From: Aeromonas eucrenophila
GTDB taxonomy: Bacteria > Pseudomonadota > Gammaproteobacteria > Enterobacterales > Aeromonadaceae
NCBI RefSeq assembly: GCF_000819865.1
Contig: NZ_CDDF01000016.1
Location: 124,001-188,000 of the forward strand
DNA: 64,000 nucleotides
Direction of reading: 5' to 3'
Within the stretch, counting starts at the first letter, position 1. Each line of letters begins with the position of its first letter. Position numbers and translations under genes: made by a program. The notes below the pieces were generated by a model that did not search any database, was not told the origin of the DNA, and saw only the letters and a program-made list of their open reading frames with translations. This document shows, one piece after another, positions 17,355 through 27,585 of this stretch.

Positions 17355-18734
17355 CTAGCGTTTGGCCAGCCAGGCTTCGGCGGCAACCAGGGCGCCTTCG
17401 ATCTGCTCCCGGGCGACGCCGCCCTTGGCTACCCGTTTGGCCAGGGTCGCTTCCAGCTCCAGGTTCGGATAGACGTCCTCTTCCACCACCGGGCTGAAGC
17501 GCTGGAACTCGGGCAGAGACAGGCCCTCCAGCGGCTTCTTCACGCCGATCGCGTAGACCACAGTCTCGCCGACGATATGATGTGCCTCGCGGAACGGGAT
17601 GCCCTTGGCGACGAGGTAATCCGCCAGCTCGGTGGCGTTGGCGTAGCCGCCCTGAGCCGCCGCCTTGGTGCGCTCACCGTTGACCTTGAGATCGATCAGC
17701 ACCAGCGCCGCCATGTCGAGGCAGTCGTGCCAGGTGTCGAGGGCATCGAACAGCCCTTCCTTGTCTTCCTGCATGTCCTTGTTGTAGGCCAGCGGCAACG
17801 CCTTGAGGCTCATCAGCATGCCCATCTGGGCGCCGACCACCCGGCCTGTCTTGCCACGGATCAGCTCGAGCGCATCCGGGTTCTTCTTCTGCGGCATCAG
17901 GGAAGAGCCGGAAGTGACCGCATCGGACAGCTCGACGAAGCCCGCCTCGCCGGTGTTGTAGAAGATAAGATCCTCGGCGAAGCGCGACAGGTGCGCCATG
18001 GAGAGGGATGCCACGTGCATCAGCTCCACCACGTGATCCCGATCCGACACCGAATCCAGGCTGTTGCGGGTCGCGCCGCTAAAGCCCATGTCCAGCGCCA
18101 GCGCTTCCCGGTCGATGGCATAGGCGGTGCCCGCCAGGGCGCCGCAACCCAGCGGGCTGGTGTCGAGGCGCTTCAATGCATCCTGCAGACGGGAGTGATC
18201 CCGCTCCAGCATCTCCACATAGGCCAAGGCCCAGTGGGTGTAGGTGACCGGCTGGGCGCGCTGAAGATGGGTGTAGCCCGGCAGCACCGCGGCCTGATTG
18301 GCACGAGCAGACGCCACCAGCCCCTGCTGCAGCCCCGTGATGGAGGCAAGCAGTAGCTCCCCTTGGGCCTTGCACCAGAGTTTCAGGTCGGTCGCGACCT
18401 GATCGTTGCGCGAGCGGCCGGTGTGCAGCTTCTTGCCGAGGGTCCCGACGGCGTCGATCAGCTTCCCTTCGACCCAGGAGTGGATGTCTTCGGCATCCGA
18501 GCTCAGGATCTGCTGGGGATCCTGCTGCACCGAGGCCAGCAGCACTTCCATCGCCTGTTGCAGCTGTGCCTGTTCTTCGCTGGTCAATACACCGACCTTG
18601 ACCAGGGCGCGGGCCCAGGCCATGGAGCCCTGGATATCCTGCTCCGCCAACCGGTAATCGAAGCGCAGGGAGTCGTTGAACTGCTTGAACCTGCTGTCTG
18701 CTCCCTGACTGAAGCGTCCACCCCAAAGTGCCAT
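17355..18734 (-). CDS. argH: Argininosuccinate lyase
   Basis: ArgH splits argininosuccinate into arginine and fumarate, the last step of arginine biosynthesis. The 459-residue protein starts MALWGGRF, has [11 protein letters not shown] near residue 110, and carries the fumarase/aspartase superfamily signature [12 protein letters not shown] (residues about 277-288) with the catalytic serine. The length matches E. coli ArgH (457), so this is not the long ArgHA fusion found in Vibrio and some marine relatives, which carries a C-terminal acetyltransferase. The ATG at 18734 has AAGGAG eight bases upstream. It is the last gene of the operon but is separated from argG by 470 bases of repeats, so it may also have a weak promoter of its own. 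Confidence 0.97.
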   Translation of the reverse strand: MALWGGRFSQGADSRFKQFNDSLRFDYRLAEQDIQGSMAWARALVKVGVLTSEEQAQLQQAMEVLLASVQQDPQQILSSDAEDIHSWVEGKLIDAVGTLGKKLHTGRSRNDQVATDLKLWCKAQGELLLASITGLQQGLVASARANQAAVLPGYTHLQRAQPVTYTHWALAYVEMLERDHSRLQDALKRLDTSPLGCGALAGTAYAIDREALALDMGFSGATRNSLDSVSDRDHVVELMHVASLSMAHLSRFAEDLIFYNTGEAGFVELSDAVTSGSSLMPQKKNPDALELIRGKTGRVVGAQMGMLMSLKALPLAYNKDMQEDKEGLFDALDTWHDCLDMAALVLIDLKVNGERTKAAAQGGYANATELADYLVAKGIPFREAHHIVGETVVYAIGVKKPLEGLSLPEFQRFSPVVEEDVYPNLELEATLAKRVAKGGVAREQIEGALVAAEAWLAKR

Positions 18735-18873
18735 ACTGCTCTCCTTGAATACGTTGCCGGTAGGCGTCTTGCGCCTGCCGCACTCGCGCGGCCCCTTGGC
18801 CTGCGCGCTGAAATCTTGCCCTGTATTTTTCTGCATAACAGTGCGGTGGCTATCGGTGCGGTTACAGTTACCG

Positions 18874-18917
18874 CCCCCCTCATCCCCAACCCTTCTCCCG
18901 CGAGGGGAGAAGGGAGC
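18874..18917 (+). repeat. REP-like palindromic element, copy 1
   Basis: A CCCCTCATCCCCAA head is followed by a hairpin with CCCTTCTCCC / GGGGAGAAGGG arms around GCGA. The form (CCCTCAxCCC, then a CCCTxTCCC hairpin) is widespread between genes in Proteobacteria. Confidence 0.7.
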
Positions 18918-19001
18918 AAAACGGTGCTCTACGGGTAAATCGTGGTTAATCTGCCAACAAAAAATGAGCAGCCACCTCCACCACACCTAACCTCGATCGG
19001 T

Positions 19002-19036
19002 TCCCTCTCCCTCTGGGAGAGGGCTAGGGTGAGGGC
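19002..19036 (-). repeat. REP-like palindromic element, copy 2 (inverted)
   Basis: The same element in the opposite orientation: on the minus strand CCCTCACCCTAGCC followed by a CCCTCTCCC / GGGAGAGGG hairpin. With copy 1 it forms an inverted pair about 85 bases apart. Confidence 0.7.
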
Positions 19037-19155
19037 GGCGCCAATGACCGCCCCTGTTATCTCACAGAAGCGGCCAGGGTGCTGCCGCTCTTGTCACAGC
19101 TCACCGGTTATCCATCCCTCACTTACAGACGAGGGAATCAAGTCGCCGCTTATAA

Positions 19156-19178
19156 GTGAGGGGGCCAAGCCCCCTCAC
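19156..19178. repeat. Strong hairpin downstream of argG
   Basis: Perfect GTGAGGGGGC / GCCCCCTCAC arms with a three-base loop, 27 bases beyond the argG stop. No T-tract follows on the minus strand, so it may protect or pause the argG transcript rather than end it. Confidence 0.55.
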
Positions 19179-19204
19179 CGGTGTTAGCGGGTTAAACCGG
19201 AACA

Positions 19205-20440
19205 TTAGCCGTGGGTATGGTCGCCGCCGATGGCCTGGTGCTGCTCCTTCATGGCGCGGATACGGCTTGCCAGGGTGTAGAGACGGATAAAGCCTTCGGC
19301 GTGGCTCTGGTCGTACACCTCGTCGGCGCCGAAGGTGGCGAAGTCTTCGGAGTAGAGGCTGTTCGGCGACTTCTTCTGCACCGCGGTGACCTGACCCTTG
19401 TACATCTTCAGGATCACTTCGCCGTCGAGATCCTCGGCGATGGCGTTGGCGGAGGCGACAATGGCCTTGCACAGCGGGGTGAACCAGCGACCGTCATAGA
19501 CCAGGTGGGAGAACTCGGCACCCAGCTTCTCGCGCCAGGCGCGGGTCGGACGATCCAATACCAGCTCTTCCACGGCGCGCAGCGCGGCGACCATGACGGT
19601 ACCACCCGGAGTCTCGTAGCAGCCACGGGACTTCATGCCCACCATGCGGTTTTCGGTGATGTCGATGCGGCCCACGCCGTGCTTGCCGGCACGCTCGTTC
19701 AGGGTCATCAGGATCTGGTGCGGGGTCAGCGGCTGGTCGTCGACCGCCACCACTTCGCCTTGGGCCACGGTCAGCTTGACGTATTCCGGCTCGTTCGGTG
19801 CCTGCTCGGCGGAGACGGTCCACTGCCAGACCGCTTCGGACGGCTCGTTCCAGGTGCTTTCCAGCTCGCCACCCTCGGTAGAGATGTGCCAGGCGTTCGC
19901 ATCGCGGCTGTAGATCTTCTTCAGGGTCGCCTTGCAGGGGATATCGCGGGCTTCCAGATAGGCCAGCAGATCCTCACGGGAGCGCATGTCCCACAGACGC
20001 CAGGGGGCGATCACCTTGAGTTGCGGTGCCAGGGCCGCCACGGCGCCTTCGAAACGCACCTGATCGTTGCCCTTGCCGGTACAACCGTGGGAGATGGCGT
20101 CGGCGCCTTCCGCCAGGGCCGCTTCCACCATGGCCTTGGCGATGATGGGACGGGCCATGGAGGTGCCGAGCAGATAAGTGCCTTCGTAGACGGCGCCGGT
20201 CTTCAGGGTCGGGTAGACGTACTCTTTGACGAACTCTTCGCGCAGGTCTTTGACGATGCACTTGGTGGCGCCGGAGGCGATAGCTTTTTGCTCGATCCCT
20301 TCCAGATCGTCGCGCTCCTGGCCGACATCGGCGACGAAGGCGATGATTTCCGCGTCATAGTTCTCTTTGAGCCAGGGAATGATGGCCGAGGTATCCAGTC
20401 CGCCCGAGTAAGCCAGTACTATCTTGTTGATTCCGCTCAT
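19205..20440 (-). CDS. argG: Argininosuccinate synthase
   Basis: ArgG joins citrulline and aspartate with ATP. The 411-residue protein opens with the PP-loop ATP site [12 protein letters not shown], then shows the [15 protein letters not shown] signature near residue 117 and later [12 protein letters not shown]. The length (about 400) places it in the common bacterial/eukaryotic group rather than the longer enterobacterial ArgG type. The start ATG has AGAGAAGT upstream, 55 bases after the argF stop. It is the fourth gene of argCBFGH. Confidence 0.97.
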   Translation of the reverse strand: MSGINKIVLAYSGGLDTSAIIPWLKENYDAEIIAFVADVGQERDDLEGIEQKAIASGATKCIVKDLREEFVKEYVYPTLKTGAVYEGTYLLGTSMARPIIAKAMVEAALAEGADAISHGCTGKGNDQVRFEGAVAALAPQLKVIAPWRLWDMRSREDLLAYLEARDIPCKATLKKIYSRDANAWHISTEGGELESTWNEPSEAVWQWTVSAEQAPNEPEYVKLTVAQGEVVAVDDQPLTPHQILMTLNERAGKHGVGRIDITENRMVGMKSRGCYETPGGTVMVAALRAVEELVLDRPTRAWREKLGAEFSHLVYDGRWFTPLCKAIVASANAIAEDLDGEVILKMYKGQVTAVQKKSPNSLYSEDFATFGADEVYDQSHAEGFIRLYTLASRIRAMKEQHQAIGGDHTHG

Positions 20441-20495
20441 TTACTTCTCTCCATGATGATTCGATAAGGTGTTTGATTCAGGCTCGGTTGCCGCG

Positions 20496-21407
20496 TCACT
20501 TGTGCCCAAGCAGGGTCAGCAGCACGGCGTTCTGGATATGCATCCGGTTTTCTGCCTCATCCAGGATGAGGGAGGCTGGGCCGTCCATGACCTCCGAGGT
20601 GATCTCCAGCTCCCGGTGCGCCGGTTGGCAGTGCAGCACGTGCTGGATGCCGGTCCGGTCGAGCAGGGCCTGGTTGATCTGATAAGGCATGAAGATATCT
20701 TTTACCTGCTCCATTGGCGTGTTGTCACCCATGGAAACCCAGGTGTCGGTATAAACCACGTCGAAACCCTCGATGGCGCCCACGTCATCGCTGATATGGA
20801 TGTGCGCGCCGGACTGGGCCGCCAGCGCCTGGGCCTGCAGGAAGATCTGGGTATCCGGGCCGTGGCCCTTGGGGCAGACCAGGGTCACGTCGGTGCCGAG
20901 CGTCGCCCCCAGCAGCAGCAGGGAGTGGCTGACGTTGTTGCCATCACCCAGATAGGCGAGCTTTACCTTGGACAGATCGCTGTAGTGCTCGGCTATGGTC
21001 ATGAAGTCCGCCAGTCCCTGGCAGGGATGGTAGAGGTTGCACAGGCTGTTCACCACCGGCACGCTGCCGTGCTCGGCCAGGCCCACCAGCGTCTGGTGGT
21101 CGAACACCCGGGCGACTATGGCGTCACACCAGCGGGACAGATTGGCGGCAAAATCCTGTACCGATTCGCGCTTGCCGAGCGCCCCGTTCTGCTGATCCAG
21201 GTAGACGCTGTGACCACCGAGGCGGGCGATGCCGATGTCGAAGGTGACCCGGGTGCGCAGGGAAGGCTTCTCGAACAGGGTGACCACGCTCTTGCCCGCC
21301 AGGGCCTGGCTGTACTTCTTAGGATCGGCCTTGACCGATTTACCGAGCGCGATCAGCGCCTCGATCTGGGCCTTGCTTAAATCGCTGTCTTTCAGAAGAT
21401 GTTGCAT
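20496..21407 (-). CDS. argF: Ornithine carbamoyltransferase
   Basis: This enzyme makes citrulline from ornithine and carbamoyl phosphate. The 303-residue protein has the carbamoyl-phosphate loop EKPSLRTRVTF near residue 46, the second-domain start LAYLGDGNNVSHS, the ornithine loop DTWVSMGD, and a terminal AENRMHIQNAVL. The SMG loop argues for ornithine rather than acetylornithine as substrate. The ornithine-side motif, usually HCLPAHRG, reads HCQPAHRE here; histidine, cysteine, proline and arginine are kept. The closest remembered relatives are the short Shewanella/Vibrio-type enzymes rather than E. coli ArgI. It lies 25 bases after argB. Confidence 0.94.
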   Translation of the reverse strand: MQHLLKDSDLSKAQIEALIALGKSVKADPKKYSQALAGKSVVTLFEKPSLRTRVTFDIGIARLGGHSVYLDQQNGALGKRESVQDFAANLSRWCDAIVARVFDHQTLVGLAEHGSVPVVNSLCNLYHPCQGLADFMTIAEHYSDLSKVKLAYLGDGNNVSHSLLLLGATLGTDVTLVCPKGHGPDTQIFLQAQALAAQSGAHIHISDDVGAIEGFDVVYTDTWVSMGDNTPMEQVKDIFMPYQINQALLDRTGIQHVLHCQPAHRELEITSEVMDGPASLILDEAENRMHIQNAVLLTLLGHK

Positions 21408-21432
21408 CGGATGTTCCTTTTTCCGGCCAGGG

Positions 21433-22212
21433 TTAGAGGGTGACTTGGGTGCCGACGGAGCCGCCCGCCAACAGCTTGAGCAGCTGATCCGGGTAGCGCC
21501 AGCTGGCGACGCAGACCGGCTTGCCCAGAGTCTCGGCGGCGTGCAGGGCCGCCTTCACCTTGACCGCCATGCCATCCCGGATGACCCCCTTCTCCATCAG
21601 ATCCAGTGCGGTCGCCTTGTCCAGCTGCGGCACCAGCTTGCCCTTGCCATCCAGGATGCCACTCACATCGGACAGCATCACCAGATCCGCGCCGAGCGCC
21701 TCGGCGATGGCGGTAGCCGCCTGATCCGCGTTGACGTTCATCAGCTGACCCTCGGCGGTGATGCCGATGGAGCTCACCACCGGCAGAAAGCCCTGTCCCA
21801 GGATGCCCTGCACCAGCGCCGGGTTGCCCGGCTGGCAGTCACCGACGGCGCCGAGCTCGGGATCGAGCTGGGTCACCTGACAGAGGCCGCCATCGGCGAG
21901 GCAGAGCCCTACCGCCGGGGTGCCGGTGGCGATGGCCTTGGCCATCATCATCTTGTTCGCCGTGCCCGCCAGGGCGCCGGCGATGAAGGGGATCTGGTCG
22001 AACGGGGTGACCCGCAGGCCGTTCTTCTTGGTGGAAGTCAGTCCCAGCCCCTTGAGCAGGTCGTCCACCAGGCAGCCGCCGCCGTGCACCAGCACCAGGG
22101 GTCTATGCTGCTCGTCCAAGAAGCTCTTGAGGGTGGCGAACAGGGCGGTCAACGCCTCGTCGTTCTCGATCAATGCCCCACCCAACTTGATTACCAGCGT
22201 CTGCTTGTCCAT
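21433..22212 (-). CDS. argB: N-acetylglutamate kinase
   Basis: ArgB phosphorylates N-acetylglutamate, the second step of the pathway. The 259-residue amino-acid-kinase fold protein shows VIKLGGALI at the start, the glycine loop [31 protein letters not shown] near residue 160, and [12 protein letters not shown]. It has the E. coli length and lacks the N-terminal extension of arginine-inhibited hexameric enzymes, so feedback inhibition by arginine is not expected here. It is the second gene of argCBFGH, 24 bases after argC. Confidence 0.96.
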   Translation of the reverse strand: MDKQTLVIKLGGALIENDEALTALFATLKSFLDEQHRPLVLVHGGGCLVDDLLKGLGLTSTKKNGLRVTPFDQIPFIAGALAGTANKMMMAKAIATGTPAVGLCLADGGLCQVTQLDPELGAVGDCQPGNPALVQGILGQGFLPVVSSIGITAEGQLMNVNADQAATAIAEALGADLVMLSDVSGILDGKGKLVPQLDKATALDLMEKGVIRDGMAVKVKAALHAAETLGKPVCVASWRYPDQLLKLLAGGSVGTQVTL

Positions 22213-22236
22213 CGTCGCAATCCTTCCTTTAAGTCC

Positions 22237-23244
22237 TTAAATCAGGCCGGTGGCCGGTTCAAACCCAAACTTGATATTTATGCACTGCATCGCCTGAGAG
22301 GCGGCGCCCTTGAGCAGGTTGTCGATGGCGGAGACCACCACCAGCATGTTGCCCTGCTGCTGCCAGGCGAGATCGCAGTAAGGGGTGTTCGCCACCCCGC
22401 GAATGGAGGGCATCTGGCCGGTGAGGCGCACCAGGGGCTTGCCTTCGTAAGCCTTGAGGTAGGCCTGATCCACCTGGGTCGGCGTCACGCCGTCCGCGAG
22501 CTGCACATAGATGGTGGCCAGAATGCCGCGCACATAGTTGCCGAGGTGGGGCTGGAACAGCACCTCCTTGCCGAGGTGGTGGCTGATCTCCGGCTGGTGC
22601 CTGTGATTGAAGGTACCGTAGGGATTCAGGCTCACCTCGCAGAAGCTGGTGCCGATGGCCGCCTTGCGACCGGCGCCGGAGACGCCGGAGACCGCGTTGA
22701 TGATGGGCTGCCAGCCGTTGGCAATCAGACCCGCCTGCTGCAGCGGCTTGAGGGCGCACAGGGACGCGGTCGGGTAGCAACCGGGCACCGCAATCAGCTG
22801 AGCGGCCTGGATGGCATCGGCATTCCACTCCGCCAGGCCGTAGGCGGCCTTGTCCAGCCACTGCTCGCTCTGGTGGGTGAAGCCGTAGAAGGAGGAATAG
22901 AACGCCTGATCCTTGACCCGGAAGGCGCCGGAGAGATCGAACACCGGCAGCCCCTTGGCCAGGAACTTGGGCGCGAGCTCGGCACTCACCTCGTGGGCGG
23001 TGGCCAGCAGCACCAGATCGGCCTGGGTCAGGATCCGGCTCATGCCGTCCTCGTCCAGGGGCAGCAGCGGCTGATCCAGCGCGCCGACCCACTGGGGATG
23101 CAGGGAGGAGAAACGCTTGTGCGCATCCTGGCTGCCCGCCGACACATAGAGGCCGAACAGCTTGAGTTGTGGATGGTTCTGGACCAGTGCGGCCAGTTCG
23201 GCTCCCGCGTAGCCACTGGCACCGACGATAACGGTGTTAAGCAT
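22237..23244 (-). CDS. argC: N-acetyl-gamma-glutamyl-phosphate reductase
   Basis: ArgC reduces acetylglutamyl phosphate with NADPH. The 335-residue protein begins [17 protein letters not shown], the NADP site, has the catalytic cysteine in [10 protein letters not shown] near residue 150, and shows [12 protein letters not shown] and [10 protein letters not shown] downstream. It aligns end to end with E. coli ArgC. The ATG at 23244 is used because it gives the canonical N-terminus; a TTG five codons upstream is also in frame. It is the first gene of the operon, about 190 bases from the ARG boxes shared with argE. Confidence 0.96.
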   Translation of the reverse strand: MLNTVIVGASGYAGAELAALVQNHPQLKLFGLYVSAGSQDAHKRFSSLHPQWVGALDQPLLPLDEDGMSRILTQADLVLLATAHEVSAELAPKFLAKGLPVFDLSGAFRVKDQAFYSSFYGFTHQSEQWLDKAAYGLAEWNADAIQAAQLIAVPGCYPTASLCALKPLQQAGLIANGWQPIINAVSGVSGAGRKAAIGTSFCEVSLNPYGTFNHRHQPEISHHLGKEVLFQPHLGNYVRGILATIYVQLADGVTPTQVDQAYLKAYEGKPLVRLTGQMPSIRGVANTPYCDLAWQQQGNMLVVVSAIDNLLKGAASQAMQCINIKFGFEPATGLI

Positions 23245-23431
23245 TGTTGAGTATTCCAAGTCTGGGTTCGAAGTTCACAGCGCGATGCTGTGGTGCAAGG
23301 GGTGATCTATCGCCCCTTTGACGCAGCGAGTGCGGAGGGGCAATCAGGCGGGGTTGTGTCGTCGGTTACAGATCAGGTGACAGAACATTAACTTTCCCTT
23401 ACAACTAGAAGCCTTGTCGATGAGCACTTGA

Positions 23432-23470
23432 AAAGAATATTCATGCACTCACTTTGCATTTGTATTTTCT
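23432..23470. promoter_or_regulatory. Tandem ARG boxes (ArgR operator) between argC and argE
   Basis: Against the ARG consensus TGAAT-4-ATTCA, the 14-base core at 23434-23447 matches 8 of 10 fixed positions, and the core at 23455-23468 matches 7 of 10. Their centres lie exactly 21 bases apart, the spacing of paired ARG boxes bound by an ArgR hexamer in E. coli. They sit 37-70 bases before the argE start and are shared with the divergent argC operon. Confidence 0.7.
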
Positions 23471-23504
23471 AACAGAAACATTCCGGGGACGCAAGGAGCA
23501 GCTG

Positions 23505-24650
23505 ATGGCCAATCTGGATTTTTTTTCACTTTATAAGAATATTATTGCGATTCCCTCTATCAGCAGCACGGATCCCCGCTGGGATCAGAGCAACGAAGCG
23601 GTGATCCGGCTGTTGGCGGACTGGTTCGGCCAGCTCGGCTTTCACTGCGAGGTGACGGCGCTGCCGGACTTGCCCGGCAAGTTCAATCTGGTGGCCACAA
23701 TCGGCCAGGGAGAAGGGGGCCTGCTGCTGGCGGGCCACACCGATACCGTGCCCTTCGATGAGGGAGGCTGGAGCAAGGATCCCTTCAAGGTGACCGAGGA
23801 GGGTAACCGCCTGTACGGGCTCGGCACCATCGACATGAAGGGCTTCTTCGCCTTCATCGTGGAGGCGCTCAAAGAGATCGATCTCACCACCCTGAGCAAG
23901 CCCCTGCGCATCCTGGCCACCGCCGACGAGGAGACCACCATGGCCGGCGCCCGCGCCATCGCCGCGGCGGCCGAGCTCAAGCCGGACTACGCGGTGATCG
24001 GCGAGCCGACCGGCCTGGTGCCCGTGGTGGCCCACAAGGGACACATGTCCGAGGCCATTCGCATCACGGGCAAGAGCGGTCACAGCTCGGATCCCGCCAA
24101 CGGCGTCAATGCGCTGGAGATCATGCACCAGGCCATGGGCCAGGTGCTCAAGCTGCAGCACAGCCTGAAGGAGAAATACGCGGATCATAGGTTCGCGGTG
24201 CCCCAGCCGACCCTGAACCTGGGTTACATCCAGGGGGGCGACAGCCCGAACCGCATCTGCGGCTGCTGCGAGCTGCACATCGACATGAGGCCCACCCCGC
24301 AGGTTGGGCCGGATGAGCTGATGGGCATGCTCAAAGAGGCGCTCTCCCCCATCGAAATCCACCAGCCGGGCTGCCTGCATCTGCAGCACCTGCACGAGCC
24401 CATTCCCGCCTACGCCTGCAAGGACGACTCGGATCTGGTGCGCGAGGCCGAGTTGGCGAGTGGCCGGGCGGCCGAATCCGTGAACTATTGCACCGAGGCC
24501 CCCTTCATCCAGCTGCTCGGCTGTGAAACCATAGTGCTGGGACCCGGCCACATCGCCCAGGCGCACCAGCCGGACGAGTATCTGGATCTGTCGTTCGTCA
24601 AACCGACCACGGCGGTGTTGCAACACCTGATCCGGCGTTTCTGTGTCTAG
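23505..24650 (+). CDS. argE: Acetylornithine deacetylase
   Basis: ArgE hydrolyses N-acetylornithine to ornithine, giving the linear arginine pathway of enterics and vibrios. The 381-residue M20 metallopeptidase has the metal ligands in [12 protein letters not shown] (His, Asp), the catalytic Glu pair in [11 protein letters not shown], and IGEPTG and HKGHM further on. Length and motifs match E. coli ArgE (383 residues). The ATG at 23505 follows AAGGAGCAGCTG; an upstream in-frame ATG lies inside the operator. It is divergent from argCBFGH, the arrangement known in E. coli and Vibrio. Confidence 0.96.
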   Translation: MANLDFFSLYKNIIAIPSISSTDPRWDQSNEAVIRLLADWFGQLGFHCEVTALPDLPGKFNLVATIGQGEGGLLLAGHTDTVPFDEGGWSKDPFKVTEEGNRLYGLGTIDMKGFFAFIVEALKEIDLTTLSKPLRILATADEETTMAGARAIAAAAELKPDYAVIGEPTGLVPVVAHKGHMSEAIRITGKSGHSSDPANGVNALEIMHQAMGQVLKLQHSLKEKYADHRFAVPQPTLNLGYIQGGDSPNRICGCCELHIDMRPTPQVGPDELMGMLKEALSPIEIHQPGCLHLQHLHEPIPAYACKDDSDLVREAELASGRAAESVNYCTEAPFIQLLGCETIVLGPGHIAQAHQPDEYLDLSFVKPTTAVLQHLIRRFCV

Positions 24651-24732
24651 GACGAGGGGATTGTAAGTAAGTTACATGACATGCCGAGGTGGGACAGGTG
24701 AAGGAAATACATGTTCTGTATCGGCCTGTTAT

Positions 24733-24765
24733 TTGACCTTGCGCAGACAATCTGGCTAGATTGTC
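24733..24765 (+). promoter_or_regulatory. Candidate ppc promoter overlapped by an inverted repeat
   Basis: TTGACC (24733-24738) and TAGATT (24757-24762) could form a -35/-10 pair with an 18-base spacer. A perfect GACAATCT / AGATTGTC inverted repeat with a four-base centre (24746-24765) covers the spacer and -10. This is the expected place for a repressor site. Nothing links it to a known regulator. Confidence 0.45.
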
Positions 24766-24863
24766 CCCCTAAGATGACGGAGCATATGTTGTAATCGCAC
24801 AACAATAAGTGAGGCTGTCTCTCGCCGAGGAAGGTTGAGGCACCAACAAAATAAGGATGTGGA

Positions 24864-27497
24864 ATGAACGAAAAGTACGCCGCTCTACGCGCCAACGTAG
24901 GCATGCTGGGCCAACTGCTGGGCAAGTCCATCAAGGATCATCAGGGACAGGCCTTCCTCGACAAGATCGAGACCATTCGTCAGCTGGCCAAATCCTCCCG
25001 CAAGGGCAATGAAGCAGACAGGGAACGCTTGCTCGAGACCCTGCGCACCCTCTCCGATGACGAGTTGCTGCCCGTGGCACGCGCCTTCAGCCAGTTCCTC
25101 AACCTGGCCAACGTGGCGGAGCAGTTCCATACCATCTCCCGCCGCTGCGAAGAGCAGGTCTGCACCCCGGATCCGCTGGAGCAGATGTTCGCCAAACTCG
25201 AGGCCTCCAATCTCTCCAAGGAGGCCATCATCCAGGCCGTGCGCGAGCTGGACATCGATCTGGTGCTGACCGCTCACCCGACCGAGGTGACCCGTCGTAC
25301 CCTGATCCACAAGCACGTGCAGCTCAACGACTGCCTGGAAGCGCTGGAGCTGTCCGATCTGCTGCCCCGCGAGCGGGACAAGATCCTCAATCGCATCGAA
25401 CAGCTGGTCAATCAGGCCTGGCACACCAACGAGATCCGCGAACAGCGGCCGACCCCGGTGGACGAAGCCAAGTGGGGCTTCGCCGTGGTGGAAAACAGCC
25501 TCTGGCCCGCCATTCCCGAATTCATGCGCAACCTGGACGAGCGCCTGCAGCACCATCTGGGTGTGCGGCTGCCGCTGGATGCCGCGCCGGTCAAGTTCAC
25601 CTCCTGGATGGGCGGCGATCGTGACGGCAACCCCTTCGTCACCGCCAAGGTGACCGCCGAGGTGCTGGAGCTGGGCCGCTGGATGGCGGTGAGCCTGTTC
25701 AACAAGGACATCCGGGAGCTCACCTCCGAGCTCTCCATGGCCGACTGTACCCCCGAGCTGCGCGAGCGGGTCGGCGACAACCCCGAGCCCTACCGCGCCC
25801 TGGTGCGCGAGCTGCGCGAACAGTTGCGCGAGACCCAGGAATACCTGACCGCCAAGGTGCAGGGTCAGGTGAGCGAGAGCCGGGATCTCATCAAGACCAC
25901 GGCCCAGCTGCGCGAGCCGCTGGAGCTCTGCTACCACTCCCTGCACGCCTGCGGCATGGGCAACATCGCCGACGGCATGCTGCTGGACGTGCTGCGCAAG
26001 CTGGCCTGCTTCGGCATCCACCTGGTCAAGCTCGACATCCGCCAGGACGGCGAGCGTCACGGCCAGGTCTTCTCCGAGCTGACCCGCTATCTGGGCATGG
26101 GTGACTACGCCGAGTGGAGCGAGGACGACAAGCAGGCCTTCCTGCTCAATGAACTGAACTCCCGCCGCCCGCTGATCCCGACCGACTGGGAGCCGAGCGC
26201 CGAGACCCGCGAGACCATAGACACCTGCCGGGTGATCGCCGAGCACGACCCGGATGCGTTCGGCATCTACATCATCTCCATGGCGGGCGCCCCGTCCGAC
26301 GTGCTGGCGGTGCAGTTGCTGCTGAAAGAGGCCGGTTGCAAGTTCCGCATGCCGGTCGCCCCGCTGTTCGAGACCCAGGAAGATCTGATGGCGGGCACCG
26401 CCGTGATGGAGCGCCTGCTGTCGGTGGACTGGTATCGCGGCTACATCCAGGGCCGTCAATACGTGATGATCGGCTACTCGGATTCCGCCAAGGATGCGGG
26501 CATGATGGCCGCTGGCTGGGCCCAGTACGCCGCCATGGAATCCCTGGTGGCGCTGGCCGAGGCCAACAACCTGCGGCTGACCCTGTTCCACGGCCGTGGC
26601 GGCACCGTCGGTCGTGGCGGCGCCCCCGCCCACCAGGCGATCCTGTCTCAACCGCCGGGATCCCTGCGCGGCGGTCTGCGAGTGACCGAGCAAGGGGAGA
26701 TGATCCGCTTCAAGTTCGGACTGCCCAAGGTCGCCCTCAACAGCCTGAACCTCTACACCAGCGCCGTGCTGGAGGGGAATCTGCTGCCACCGCCGAAGCC
26801 GAAAGAGAGTTGGCGCGCCGTGATCGAGCAGGTCGCCGAGGCCTCCTGCGAGCACTATCGCAGCATAGTGCGCGGTCATCCCGACTTCGTGCCCTACTTC
26901 CGCGCCGCCACCCCGGAGATGGAGCTCGGCAAGCTGCCGCTCGGCTCCCGTCCCGCCAAGCGCAAGCCGAACGGCGGCGTCGAGAGCCTGCGCGCCATCC
27001 CCTGGATCTTCGCCTGGACCCAGAACCGGCTGATGCTGCCGGCCTGGCTCGGCGCCAACAAGGGGCTGCAGCAGGCCATCGACGACGGTCACAAGGCCGT
27101 ATTGGACGAGATGAGCCGCCAGTGGCCCTTCTTCCGCACTCGCCTCGAGATGCTGGAGATGGTGTTCCTGAAGGCCGACCTCTGGCTGGCGGAGTACTAC
27201 GACACCCGCCTGGTGCCGCAGGAGCTGTGGGCCCTCGGCACCCAGCTGCGTCAGGAACTCTCCGATTCCATCCGAGTGGTGCTGGAGCTGCGCCCGCAAG
27301 GGGATCTGCTCGATGACCAACCCTGGATCCAGGAGTCCATCAAGCTGCGCAACCCCTACACGGACCCGCTCAACGTGCTGCAGGTCGAACTGCTGGGTCG
27401 CTCGCGCAACCACGCCGAGACCCTGCACCCCGAGCTGGATCAGGCGCTGATGGTCACCATCGCCGGCATAGCCGCAGGCATGCGTAACACGGGTTGA
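24864..27497 (+). CDS. ppc: Phosphoenolpyruvate carboxylase
   Basis: Ppc carboxylates phosphoenolpyruvate to oxaloacetate, refilling the TCA cycle. The 877-residue protein keeps the family landmarks: [12 protein letters not shown] with the catalytic histidine near residue 137, [14 protein letters not shown], the active-site [11 protein letters not shown] near residue 540, the glycine loop [14 protein letters not shown], and the C-terminal MRNTG that closes the allosteric aspartate site. The length is close to E. coli Ppc (883). AAGGATG precedes the ATG. A clean terminator follows, so ppc is monocistronic. pckA at 60 kb encodes the opposing reaction. Confidence 0.98.
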   Translation: MNEKYAALRANVGMLGQLLGKSIKDHQGQAFLDKIETIRQLAKSSRKGNEADRERLLETLRTLSDDELLPVARAFSQFLNLANVAEQFHTISRRCEEQVCTPDPLEQMFAKLEASNLSKEAIIQAVRELDIDLVLTAHPTEVTRRTLIHKHVQLNDCLEALELSDLLPRERDKILNRIEQLVNQAWHTNEIREQRPTPVDEAKWGFAVVENSLWPAIPEFMRNLDERLQHHLGVRLPLDAAPVKFTSWMGGDRDGNPFVTAKVTAEVLELGRWMAVSLFNKDIRELTSELSMADCTPELRERVGDNPEPYRALVRELREQLRETQEYLTAKVQGQVSESRDLIKTTAQLREPLELCYHSLHACGMGNIADGMLLDVLRKLACFGIHLVKLDIRQDGERHGQVFSELTRYLGMGDYAEWSEDDKQAFLLNELNSRRPLIPTDWEPSAETRETIDTCRVIAEHDPDAFGIYIISMAGAPSDVLAVQLLLKEAGCKFRMPVAPLFETQEDLMAGTAVMERLLSVDWYRGYIQGRQYVMIGYSDSAKDAGMMAAGWAQYAAMESLVALAEANNLRLTLFHGRGGTVGRGGAPAHQAILSQPPGSLRGGLRVTEQGEMIRFKFGLPKVALNSLNLYTSAVLEGNLLPPPKPKESWRAVIEQVAEASCEHYRSIVRGHPDFVPYFRAATPEMELGKLPLGSRPAKRKPNGGVESLRAIPWIFAWTQNRLMLPAWLGANKGLQQAIDDGHKAVLDEMSRQWPFFRTRLEMLEMVFLKADLWLAEYYDTRLVPQELWALGTQLRQELSDSIRVVLELRPQGDLLDDQPWIQESIKLRNPYTDPLNVLQVELLGRSRNHAETLHPELDQALMVTIAGIAAGMRNTG

Positions 27498-27519
27498 TCA
27501 CGAACCTCGTATCCAACGC

Positions 27520-27548
27520 AAAAAGGGCGCCCATAAGGCGCCCTTTTT
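27520..27548. terminator. Bidirectional terminator between ppc and the GGDEF gene
   Basis: A5 plus GGGCGCC pairs with GGCGCCC plus T5 around CATAA. The A and T tracts on both sides let it serve both convergent genes. Confidence 0.9.
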
Positions 27549-27585
27549 ATTTCCGCACATATTCCCTCCCGATGTCTGGCAAGCC

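Larger units (their letters stand above)
18735..19204. other. argG-argH intergenic region holding inverted REP-like repeats
   Basis: This 470-base gap inside an operon contains two oppositely oriented palindromic elements (18874-18917 and 19002-19036) and a strong hairpin (19156-19178). No credible ORF is present. The length is unusual within an otherwise tightly packed biosynthetic operon. Confidence 0.8.

Noticed and set aside
17355-18734. argH as an ArgHA fusion like that of Vibrio
   Set aside because: The product ends at the normal ArgH length, with no acetyltransferase domain before the terminator.
24885-27428. An 847-codon open frame on the minus strand across ppc
   Set aside because: It is the mirror of a high-GC coding sequence. 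The protein is low-complexity (His, Gln, Leu-rich) with no domain, and ppc on the plus strand is unmistakable.
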